From Gryganskiella cystojenkinii (lineage: Eukaryota > Mortierellomycota > Mortierellomycetes > Mortierellales > Mortierellaceae), in assembly GCA_015852425.1 (NCBI GenBank), contig JAAAIG010000287.1:1-41689 (forward strand): 41,689 nucleotides of DNA. Reading direction: 5' to 3'. Positions 19,705 through 29,468 of this stretch are shown here, one piece after another; position 1 is the first letter of the stretch; each line of letters starts with the position of its first letter. A program made the translations under genes and the position numbers. The notes under the pieces were generated by a model. That model saw nothing but the letters and a program-made list of their open reading frames with translations, did not search any database and was not told where the DNA came from.

Positions 19705-22159
19705 TCACAGAGCAGATCGAGGAAGAGGGATGGTGACGACAAGAGCATCATGGACTTCCTGGATCTGTTCATTGGTCAATTGCATCTCCTTCATCAAGAA
19801 CTCGTGGATTGTTCCATATTTTGTATGGAACTTTTCCAAGAACCGGGTCATATACTCGGCCCTTTTCGGCAAAAGTCAAATTTTATAGTCAGCAACCGCG
19901 GCTTTTTGTTCTGATCTCGTTTGTAGACATTCTCATGCAGTCAAGGTGGCTTTTACTTACTTTGCAGAGAGCGCCTCACGAACCTTGGAATCTGCAGTTT
20001 CGTCACCGATAAATGTTTTAAGGAACTGGACATCTTCTTCTTTGACTACAAACCATTATGAGAATAAAAGGCATTAGTTAGATAAGCTTACGCGAATAAT
20101 ATTTTAGACATTTGTGTAACCCTTTTTTTTTTTGGCGCGTATCGCTGCCTCGGAAAAAGAAGAAAATGACTTACTAGCCATGCACCGTCTCGTCAACTCG
20201 TACTCCCAAGCGATCGTCTCCTCGTCCACTCCACATATCAGCTGTAACAGCGCGCATACGACCCCGGTTCTGTCCTTTCCAGCCGTACAATGGACAATAA
20301 ATGGTGTCCGCTTTTTGACGACATGATCCAGGACGGGTTGGAAAAAGTTTTTAATTGTGGGCATCATTGACATGTAGGCATCCGCAAAGCCTTCGGTGCC
20401 TCCAAGGTACATGGCAAACCTGGCGGCGATTTTCACAGGGGAGTAATCCTCGTCCGCAAAAACCGGTATATGGTGTCTCTTGATCTTGTCCACTTGGCTG
20501 TTGCATGTTAAAAACAAGCAGTGAGTTCTTAGCCTGTTCATGTACATGACTACTCAATCAGGTCAAAATACTTACAAGGTCCCTCGGCGCTCGACCTCTG
20601 AGGTCGACCGGAGATCATAGACATCTGTGATGTTAAGAGCCTTCAAGACCTTGATACCCTCTTCCGTTGGACTCGAGATACTAAAAGATAGAGATTCAGG
20701 ACCTTGCAGTTAGAAAATCAGACTGTCCTCGCCTTTGTTTGGATTTTTTTTTCGCCATTACAAGAATATTGCTCACAACACCATACTCTGCACAGCGATA
20801 GATAACACCTGGTCGGAGGTATTTGACGGTCCCATCGTTCTTGGATGGGATCCAGGTATCGCCCACGGTTCTAAAGTTCAAAACGCCACCGACAGCGTTG
20901 ACCCAAGTCTTCCAGTTTGGCATGATCCGTCTTGTCCAATCTTCCTTACGACCCTCGACCGAAAAGTAATGGGCGACAGTCTCGGAGATCTCTTTGATAT
21001 GATCCCGATAGTTGTGGTCTGCGTTGGTGATGATACGGACGGTCGTGTTGGCATGCGAAAGGTGAGACTGGAGCGTAGCCACATCCTTGACAGGCACGAC
21101 AGCATCCTCGGATCCGTGACAGAGTAAGATGTTGGTCATCGAGGGGATGTTGACCACTACGAAGAAAAAAATCGAGGGATGTTAGACTGAGCAAGGCGGA
21201 CGGAACCATGGGCTGGACGGGTCAATCCCAGATCACTGCTTACCAGTCTTGGTGTTAAAGTTGATGAAATCATCAAAGTTTTGTCTAGTGACTCGGAGCG
21301 ACACCTCTTTTCCGGCCGCATGAGCGACCCAGTCAAAGTAGCCTTCGTCGTCCATCATGTTCATGACATGTTTGCCATGACGTCTCTTGACGTCGGCCAT
21401 ATCGAACCGAGTCGAGATACTGACGATATGGGGGATTAGCGGTGCATGGTTCGACAGTGCGGCATAATTCAACATTGAGATCGCTCCACGAGAATGACCG
21501 ATCAGAGCATAGATCTCATATCCCCGTTGTTCCCAGTAATTGACAACTGTATCGATATCCTCAAAGTCGTCGTCCCAGTTCGAGTAACCCATCTGGCCCT
21601 CAGACTCGCCGTTACCTCTGTCAAAAATCGCGTCCATATTATCAAGTTAGGAAGAAACCACCAAAAGTTAACCTCTTGACCTTTGTGGCTCTACACTTGG
21701 ACATCCAAATCAACAAACGATTCGTTTTTTTTTCCTTGGTCACCTGTAATCAAAGCGGAACGTGTCCATGTACGGCGCCAACAGATTGGCTAACAAGGGC
21801 TGAAAGAGATAGTTCTTGTGGCCTGCATATCGCGCAAGTTGTTTTATGATAGAGGATGCGCAGAGTGATCAAAAGACGCACAAACACGCAAACAAAAGAA
21901 TGTCTTCGTGAGCCGAGGGAAATTGTGAGGAAGTGAACGCTTCTGATTTTTTTTTTTCTTGCATTCTCTCAATTCGACAGGGAGATGCGTGGTCTCTCTG
22001 CTTACCGAGTACGCCATGACCGATGATTCCGAGTCGGCGCGTTGGATGGTTTGTAGACTGGAGAATACCAGCGAGAGTCAAGCTCTTATCTGGAATGGCA
22101 ATCCGAACGTTGGTGAGGGTCCCTTGGATAGGACCCAGATCGACTCTTTCTTTTGCCAT
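19705..22159 (-). CDS. Fusion of alpha/beta hydrolase and tyrosine phosphatase
   Basis: Eight exons are inferred: 22159-22006, 21822-21744, 21617-21244, 21156-20787, 20680-20576, 20497-20175, 20045-19961 and 19861-19705. They give 548 residues with all junctions in frame. Residues 1-265 form a serine hydrolase: oxyanion-loop HGVLGHKNY, nucleophile motif GHSRGA with Ser120, Asp220 in HGSEDAVVP and His250 in NADHNYR, so the triad is complete. Residues from about 290 form a fungal/bacterial type dual-specificity or phosphoinositide-like phosphatase (Y_phosphatase3). They include NFRTVGD, RPGVIYRC, a YDLRS strand, and the P-loop HCTAGKDRTGV with Cys431 and Arg437. The protein lacks a signal peptide or membrane segment, so I expect it in the cytosol. 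Substrates of either domain are unknown. The fourth donor (gtatgg) was chosen because it alone keeps the frame. Confidence 0.85.
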
Positions 22160-23502
22160 GATTTTTTTTTTCTTGTTAAATTAAGAGAGGCAAGGAGGGA
22201 GGAAACAGTGGAAGGTTGAGGTACAGATTGCAAAAAGTGGGAAGAAATGATGAATGGAAATGAAGCATAAAGAAAGGGAAGTTCTGATGGAGAAATGGGA
22301 ATGGAGCGAAAGGGTGAATATTGACCCCCACACAACCGTCTGTTCTGTCCGTCCCTTTTCTCAAATTTGCTGCCTTTGCTCAGCCGAAGGGACCGATCAT
22401 TTCCGGCCGAAAAACTGAAAATTGGTGGCGCTAGATTTTATCTTTCTCTGTTCTCTCTTTCCAGAGAGTTGACCCTCCATCTGCTAATTTATTTATTTTT
22501 TTCGTTTTCTGCAAAAAGCACATCTACGATGCGCGTCCCACAGGGCTACGACCAAAGGAGGCAGATTTAGGCGATTCGCACTCGCCTTTTTCCATGTCGT
22601 ACAGCACCAGACCTGGAGGTGTTCAAATGCCGCCAAAAGATCCATCGCTGTAAAAAATTAACAGCTCCCAAGCCACCGCTTTTCCTCGCCCATAAAAAAC
22701 AACACACCAAGAAAAAAAAACTTCTTTCTCTTTCCTCCACCCCCTCTCTCCCTTTTACATCCCTCCTCTTCCACCCACAATTGAAACTCGTAAGCATCGC
22801 TTGACTCATGATAATAAAAATAGAGAACCCAGCTCTGCAACATTCAATCCCATATTATGCTATGATGAAATTATGCTACCCCACTATCATTCCCACATAC
22901 ACACACAACCAGGCCACCTCGTGTTCGTGAGCTCGCTTCGCTTGAAACTTCTTTATATAAAGGCGGGGGGACGATCTTCCCGCTGGAGAAACCCGTTTCT
23001 TGCAAACCATAGCGAAATATACTCACTAGACATGGTGGCCAAGAGCCTAATCCCAGGGTCGTTTTGTATGCCATGATTGAGTCTGTTTTTTTTCCAACGA
23101 ACAGATCCGCTTTGGTATATCTTCCCACATTCTTGTTTTTTCTTTATATCAAAGGTTCGCATTGAATGTCCCCTGTTCGAGGAATCTTTGTCAGTTGACG
23201 AGGATCTGAGCAGGAGGATTGAGGTTTGAGTCCTCACAGCCTTCATTACTTTCTCTCTCTCCGCTTTTGTCGATTATGCCTCTGTTATGCTCCCCTTCCC
23301 CCCCTAGGATCGAACACTCTGTCATCTTGCTCAATAAACAAATGTAAACAACACAAACTTCAACAGTCCGCAAATATGGATGAACTAGAATATTGTCGTA
23401 AAAGTCATGAACGTTAGGGTATATTTGAGAAATCGTTACGGGAGTGTACTGTATGTGTATCTACATGTGCGAGGATGTGTGAGAGAGTCAGTGGGGGTTC
23501 AT
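22160..23502. other. Long intergenic region with a possible small RNA promoter
   Basis: No protein gene is supported in these 1343 bases. The most notable element is a palindromic ctttatataaag at 22951-22962. A T8 run follows at 23086-23093, about 125 bases to the right, a spacing that fits a small Pol III-type transcript. The sequence in between matches no snRNA or snoRNA that I recognise. Pyrimidine-rich tracts lie near 22720-22760. Confidence 0.3.
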
Positions 23503-26151
23503 CTAAAAAGTTAATTGTCTAGTGGATCCAGGATACACGGCGGCAGCTCTACGGTAGCGTTTTGTTACTTCCGAGCTTCGTACTTCATCTGAGGAATCGC
23601 TATCACCGTCCTCGTCTTCTTGACATTGGGGTAAGGCAACAGGAGTGCCTCGCCTACAAAGATCAAAATAATCCTTGGACTCAGGCGTTGAGGACGACGA
23701 TGCTGGCGTGGATGCGGTCGAGCACGGGGTCCATTCGTGAACATCATATTCAAAGACCTTGGTCCTCTTGAGATCGAATCTTACGCACCGACGCGCCTTT
23801 GCACTGGAAGCGTTGCCCTTGGTTGGTGATGACGGTGATCGTTTGAGGTGGTTTTGTTCGCCCTTTCTGTCCAACGATAGTGCCATTCCTGCACCTCCTG
23901 TTGCTGCAGTCCCTAGAGCTTTTCTACAGGGCGAAGAAGCATTGTTGTTGACCCAGCTCGAGGACGAAGACAGGGACAGCGAAAGGGGTCTTGAGTTTGA
24001 TGACGCAGAAAAACCTCCTATCGCGGACGGTGACGACGACAAGGAACTTGAGCTTGAGCCGCTGATGCTGCTACAGGAAACACCGGCAGTAAACGAGGCT
24101 CCTCGGCGACGGATTCTCCTCCAGTTCTCGCGTGCTTCTTCCCGTTCCTCTCGGAGCTTGAGTTGGCGTAATTGCTCGGCTCGTTTGCGTTGGCGGGCCT
24201 GACGTTCTTGTAAGGTCGAGGGGAGAGGGTAGGGCAGATCGGCCTCACCCAAAAAATCCTGTGGGGAAGGTTCACCACTGGTCATGGAACATGCCGAGTT
24301 TATGCTGCCACTGCCACTGCCAGCACGACAAGAGATGGAACAGAATCCAGTATTGACCGAGGGTGGAGAGGGCGTCCGAGTGGTCCTGTTGGAGAGAGTC
24401 GTGTTGGGCTTAGGCTTGACTTGTTCGAATCCACGAGAGTTCAAACGACGCTGCTGCAGACCTGGGGCGCAATTAGCATCGCTACAGTCCAGAAGGAAAT
24501 TTTCATTCGTGTTCCTGCAGCCGTCGTCGTGGTGAACATGAGTCTCAGCCTGCTTTTCTTGTCCGAGACCCTGGGAACCCAAGGGCGAGCCCTCACTGGC
24601 GGGACTGATCGGATCATGTTTCTCCTCAAAAGACCTAGAACTCACGGGCCTTCCACGGCCAAAATACTCGTCTGATTCAGCGGTCGTCGTCGTTGTCGTC
24701 GTGGGAGTCTCTGCGAGAGGGTCCCCGCTGAACTGAAGCTCCTCTGGAGAAGACAGAAGATCTGCGGGGGTGGGACGTTGCTGCCACCAAGAATGTCGAT
24801 CTGCAGCCGGGAGGGCAGGGAAAACAAAGTGATGATTTTGTTTTTTCGTTGGGGGTGAAGACAATGGTGAGCTTGACGAGAGCATTGAGGACAGGGAAGA
24901 GCAGGAAGAGGACGAGGAAGTAGATGAAGAGGCGGACGAGAGCGATGGGACAGCAGACGAGGGCGGGGAGAGGAAAGTGGGTGGTGAGAGCGAGAGCGAA
25001 AGTGAGGGTGCTTGAGCCTTGTAATGAGGAAGAGCATGGTATCGAGGTTGTATTTGTGGTGGCTGATAAAAATGTTGTTGGTCATCGTCAACTAGACACA
25101 AAGACCATGCCGACGCTGGTGGGGAGGACGACGCTATCGAGGAAGGAGGAGAGGACAAGACGGGCGATAAAGACGGTGGTGCTGAGGGCGACGACGATGC
25201 TGTCGATGAGGTCGAGGCCGATATCGATGGTGAAGGAGATGACGATGCAGCGGCTGGAGGATCCTCCTGCAGTGGCGAGAACGATCTAGCGTTATCGTTA
25301 TTGTCATTATCGCCGTTGATGTTGTCATCATCGCCGGTGATGCTGCTTCCACAACTGCTGCTAGTGCAGTTGTCAAGGTGACCAGAACCACCGGAACTGA
25401 GAAGACTTCCAGAATGGCCCAGTTTTGACGATCCAAAGGCGGCGAAACGAGGTTTGGAAGAGATCCTGGTGAACGTTGCTCTGGATCGGACTGGTGCTTG
25501 ATGTTGATGGCTGTTCTCCTCGGACAACGGAGAGGACAGCAGTGGTTGATAGGTCGAAGTGGAAGCTGAAGGTTTCATTACACTACTCTCCTGCAAAAAA
25601 GACAGAGCTGCCTTCTGAGCCTCTGCTCGATCGTAGTGTCGATGGGCTGTAAAGAGCGGTGCTGAAGGTGGCGGTGGTGGTGGTTGTTGTTGTTGGAGTG
25701 AATTGTTCGAGGAGAGGTTGTTATCGAGATAGTCGGAAGGTCGCTGGTTTTTGAGAGGAGAGGAAGAGGAGACAGCTCGGAAGCGATCGAGACCACTACG
25801 GTCGCTGCGACTGTTGATGCCAGTGTCTATGTTGCAGTTGTGGTCACTGTCATCACTGGTAGTGCCGAGAATTGAACTGGACAGGGTCCTCGTCGTCAAA
25901 GGCATCACCGATGTCGAAGGCGTGGTGTCCTTCCGCGTGGGTTTCTGGAGTGTTGGGGTGGAAAGTGTGGTGTTTGAGAGAAGAAAGGCAGAGGGGGATG
26001 GAGCAGGGACGGTTCTTGTCAGACGAGTAAAAGTCTTTTTGGGGAAAGAAGGTCTTGTTCGGCGAGGAGCGGTGTCTTCAGAGTCAGCACCGAGATTGAG
26101 GTTCCCCAGGGCATCGAGGACATTGTAGGATGCCATGGGAGCGGAAAGCAT
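23503..26151 (-). CDS. Large low-complexity protein with C-terminal VRFD motif, function unknown
   Basis: I do not recognise this protein. It is one uninterrupted exon of 882 codons plus stop if the ATG at 26151 is used; a second in-frame ATG lies five codons on. Most of it is Ser/Pro/Thr-rich and disordered, with a Gln-Pro run near residue 150 and acidic Asn/Asp stretches. Three parts look constrained. One is the N-terminal SYNVLDALGNLNLG. The second is a basic helix near 640-682 (QERQARQRKRAEQLRQLKL). The third is a segment near 788-809 (RCVRFDLKRTKVFEYDVHEW). RCVRF fits the RVxF docking motif for protein phosphatase 1, which makes a phosphatase-targeting role possible but unproven. The frame continues open to the left of the ATG, but that part is Phe/Ser-rich leader-like sequence. 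Confidence 0.7.
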   Translation of the reverse strand: MLSAPMASYNVLDALGNLNLGADSEDTAPRRTRPSFPKKTFTRLTRTVPAPSPSAFLLSNTTLSTPTLQKPTRKDTTPSTSVMPLTTRTLSSSILGTTSDDSDHNCNIDTGINSRSDRSGLDRFRAVSSSSPLKNQRPSDYLDNNLSSNNSLQQQQPPPPPPSAPLFTAHRHYDRAEAQKAALSFLQESSVMKPSASTSTYQPLLSSPLSEENSHQHQAPVRSRATFTRISSKPRFAAFGSSKLGHSGSLLSSGGSGHLDNCTSSSCGSSITGDDDNINGDNDNNDNARSFSPLQEDPPAAASSSPSPSISASTSSTASSSPSAPPSLSPVLSSPPSSIASSSPPASAWSLCLVDDDQQHFYQPPQIQPRYHALPHYKAQAPSLSLSLSPPTFLSPPSSAVPSLSSASSSTSSSSSCSSLSSMLSSSSPLSSPPTKKQNHHFVFPALPAADRHSWWQQRPTPADLLSSPEELQFSGDPLAETPTTTTTTTAESDEYFGRGRPVSSRSFEEKHDPISPASEGSPLGSQGLGQEKQAETHVHHDDGCRNTNENFLLDCSDANCAPGLQQRRLNSRGFEQVKPKPNTTLSNRTTRTPSPPSVNTGFCSISCRAGSGSGSINSACSMTSGEPSPQDFLGEADLPYPLPSTLQERQARQRKRAEQLRQLKLREEREEARENWRRIRRRGASFTAGVSCSSISGSSSSSLSSSPSAIGGFSASSNSRPLSLSLSSSSSWVNNNASSPCRKALGTAATGGAGMALSLDRKGEQNHLKRSPSSPTKGNASSAKARRCVRFDLKRTKVFEYDVHEWTPCSTASTPASSSSTPESKDYFDLCRRGTPVALPQCQEDEDGDSDSSDEVRSSEVTKRYRRAAAVYPGSTRQLTF

Positions 26152-27030
26152 TGAATGAAAGGAATGTTCAACGTGGGGTGCTGGTGGTGGAAAGAAGGAG
26201 TTGAAACGAGTGGATGTGAATGTCTCTATAAAGTAAAGAGGAAGGAGGAAGAAAGAAAAGGAGATGGATAGAGAGGTTGGTTGGAATGAGAAGGAATAGT
26301 GATGGATCGAGCAAAGGAATGATGTAATGAAGGGAGAATAAGAGAAAGAGACAATCAAAAGGTCAGCCTGGTCATTCGCTCGTCATCGTTTCCTTCCTTT
26401 TTTGTTTCTCCATCTTTTCTTTTCTCTCCATCTAATCCTTCTCTGTTTCTCTTTTTCTTTCTTCTTTTTCGTTCTAGTCTCTCTCACGCTCGCTGTCCCT
26501 GTTGCCTTTTGTTCACCATCGTCATATCTGTTATCCATCTCCCCATCCCCCCCTATCTTCCTCTTCAAACGGTGCTAGTTAAAAAGCAGAGAAAAAGCTT
26601 CCGTCCTTCCTTTCTGTCCTTTCTCCTCCTCTCTTGTCCAATGTCCTTGTCTCTTGAATACCTATTTCCAGAGTTGAAATTCATTTTAACAACGCACATT
26701 TCGATCTCCGCTCAAACCCACACGCCTGCTTGTTTTAATCTGTCTCGTCTCGCCGCTTCATCGCCCAGAGAGCGCGGCAATTTCATGGTTGTGTTTTTAG
26801 GCATGTCAGTCAGACAGCAAGAGAACTAGATTTTATTTTGAGAACGGTGTTCTTTCCTGCAACCAAGTGTTGTCTATTTTGCTTCGCCCCGAAACATGTC
26901 TTCCCAAGAAAAAGAAAAAAGGGTCACGCCCTATAAAGTGTGGAATTGGCATGCACTCTTTATTTTTTTTGTAATATCTCAGAGCGCACGGCGCACACAT
27001 CTCATAATTGACATCACTCTACCAATATCG
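26152..27030. other. Gene-free, pyrimidine-rich region
   Basis: It holds the promoter of the large unknown minus-strand protein and the 3' flank of the GNAT gene. The plus strand is strongly C/T-rich from 26390 to 26640. No codon-biased frame is seen. Confidence 0.35.
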
Positions 27031-29033
27031 TCACCACCACAGACTGACAACATGGTGATCCACCTTGGGGAACAAGATATTCAACAGCATCTTTGACTCG
27101 CCATCCCTCACAAAACTCTCTCCGTACATCTCCAACAGTTGATCCACATCCACATCGCCCAACACCAACTTTGTAAACGACAGCGGCGAGAATGACCCTC
27201 CAAAGATCAGCGGACCAGGCGCGTCGTTCGTACCTTCATCCATTCTCTTTCTCTCCGCCAACATTAACTCTTCACCCGTGAGCGGTCGCCAATCGTTTGT
27301 GACCTCGACAACCCTGCCGTTCTTAAAGACAACCTCCAACCCACGACCGGAGCATCCCTCAACCTTCTTGAAGAAATCCAACTGCATCGAGGCCGAGATT
27401 CCTCGGAAAGCCGACTTTGAAAGACGTTCCTCCAGAACCGGTGCGACCTTCAAGATGAAGCCAGCATAATTGTTCATGCGGGTGTAAATCCGGTCGTTGA
27501 TATCCGGTTGCGAGATGGAGGTCATGATCACACTTGCTGGATGGTGAGGCCCCAGTCCGTTGATGACGTGGTCAATCATGGACGGCTCAGGATCGTTTGG
27601 GTTATCATATCGATCCTTGGCGCATTTGAGCATCGCTCTCAGGACTGGGAAAGTTGCCTCATGGTACGTGATGCCTTCAATGGACTCGTCCATTACAAAC
27701 AGATCCCATTGCCAAAGACCCATAAATGACGTGACCGACACGCCAACATCTTTACCGGTCTTGGCATCGACCACGATCCGGGTCTGGCGCGAGCCATCAA
27801 ACATGGACTGCTTGGTCTCGTAGACATCATGGATCGTAAACTTCCAGTAGGCCTCGTCAAAGGTCAGACCGACCTCGGTACCAGGTCGGTGCAGTTTCTC
27901 TCGGGTGCTCATGCAGAGCAGGTAAGGGATATCCGCAAGCGTGACCAGTCGCACAGTAAAAGGCTCCGGAACTTTTGGGTTTGCCTTGGGGACTTGATCT
28001 ATCGAGGCGACCCTGGATCTCTTGGGGCCGGTGCGAAGTCCATAAGTGTACCCGAATTGTCTAAAATAAAGGAAAGTAGCGACAACTTGTTAGTGCTTCT
28101 GTGCATATTTTGAGATATTCGCGAGCTAGTAAATCTCGATTCGAGTCAAGCGTACGTACAGGTAGAAGTGAGGGATACCATAAATGAACTGGATCAGATC
28201 TCCTCGCTCATCAGAGGCTGGATGGACCATCTCAAGAAGCAAGCGGCGAATGAGTCCTCGGTTGCGGAAGTCTATATACACCGAGCGACGTTTTTGTCAG
28301 CATGCTTGTACTCAGAAAGGTACCTGCATCATAATATTTCTATAAGAGGTAAGTAAGTAGGGCTACCTGGATGTGTAGCAAAGACCTCGGGCTTGCCAAA
28401 CTGAATGGGAACCGAGCCATAATATCCTGGGACCGCATGAAGACAACCACAAGCGACGATCGGGTTCTCGTGTGGACCAGCTTTAGTGTTCTCCACCAAT
28501 GCATAATCGTATACGGTCATCACGGCACTATTGCCCCGCATGAGTCGTCTCTACAGTAATGAGAACCGCCAGCGAAAAGAACAGTAGTTGATATTGAAAC
28601 AGATTGAAACGTGAGTTCAAAAGATACAAAAGACACTGGATGATCACTTTTTCGTCGCTCTCTCTTTCTTTGAAAGGCAACGAGAGAGAGGGGGGGAAAT
28701 GAACTGATCGTCCCAACAGAAATGACTCTGTACTTACACCTGAGGCTGTCACCATTTCGTTTGGGGGTGGGTACTCACCAGGAGGCAAAGGAATGCCGAG
28801 CTGTTCCCACTATCCAAGATCCCAACCGATGCAATTAGCAGTCAGTAAGAGACAAAGAATGGGAAGTTTTCTTGGAAATGAACACATATTCTTCAGGCTA
28901 GTACCTGAAAGGCTTTGCCGCACAAGGCGCCAATGTTTTCGCAATCCTCTTGGGTAGACCAGCGCATGATGAGGCCATCACCGAGGTCGATTCGCTCGGG
29001 TCTTGGGCCAGGTTTGAGTGCAAAGATTGTCAT
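27031..29033 (-). CDS. GNAT-family N-acetyltransferase of the Eis/SCP2 type
   Basis: Five exons (29033-28905, 28809-28738, 28550-28367, 28271-28160, 28060-27031) give 508 residues, all joined in frame. The N-terminal half is a GNAT fold: LGDGLIMRWSTQEDCENI, ACGCLHAVP, VFATHPDFRNRGLIRRLLLE. The last includes the RxxG acetyl-CoA loop. IYGIPHFYLQFGYTYG then matches the GNAT segment with a Tyr that often acts as acid. A second, degenerate acyltransferase region and a C-terminal sterol-carrier-like domain follow (RGLEVVFKNGRVVEVTNDW). This order is that of bacterial Eis acetyltransferases, though the substrate here is unknown. No signal peptide is seen. The start lies next to a GGAA repeat in the leader. 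The gene diverges from scm3. Confidence 0.8.
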
Positions 29034-29468
29034 GGTGGGGAAGAAGGAAGGAAGGAAGGAAGGAAGGTTGGCAAAAAAGAGCAAGAAAGAAGAACACCAA
29101 TCAAGTGGTATTTATGCTCTCTCAAGAAGAAGTTAAAAAGAAAGAAGAAGAGAGAATTAGTGGCCAAGAGCGTCAATGACGATTGAAAAGTCGGTCCAAC
29201 GGCGGCTCAAAGAAAGAGCAGAAAAAAAAGACGCCGGTGCCCGTTGAGTGGTTGTGAAGTCACGTGGCCTTTTTTTTTTTTTTTTTGGCGCGTTCTGTTG
29301 TTGCTGTGGACCTTCTTCGCGTTCAATTGATTACCGTCGTCGTCACTCTTTCCTGTGATCATTCATTCAGGGAGAAGCAAAAGGAGATGCCTTCGACAGG
29401 ACGACGATAAGACCAAGAAGAACAGTGAAACAGTGACCATAACCAACTAGGACGTGCATCCATCAGCA
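29034..29468. promoter_or_regulatory. Bidirectional region between the GNAT gene and scm3
   Basis: The start codons face away from each other across 435 bases. It includes an A/G-rich leader beside the GNAT start and a T16-17 run at about 29270-29286, close to the middle. The long T run may keep both promoters nucleosome-free. No TATA box is evident. Confidence 0.4.
29044..29067 (+). repeat. Tetranucleotide (AAGG)6 microsatellite
   Basis: Six consecutive copies of aagg lie in the leader of the GNAT gene, 11 bases upstream of its start codon (read as CCTT on the transcribed strand). Such tracts change length readily. Confidence 0.85.

Noticed and set aside
23200..23235. A tRNA-like T-arm (gaggtttgagtcctc)
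   Set aside because: The loop lacks the GGTTCRANNCC consensus, and no D-arm, anticodon arm or acceptor stem can be formed upstream.
26152..26358. Extension of the large unknown protein upstream to 26358
   Set aside because: The upstream frame begins at TTG and reads Phe/Ser/His-rich leader-like sequence from a pyrimidine-rich region.
29454..29468. An upstream start for scm3 at 29454
   Set aside because: The codon is GTG, an unlikely start in a fungal nuclear gene; ATG follows five codons later.
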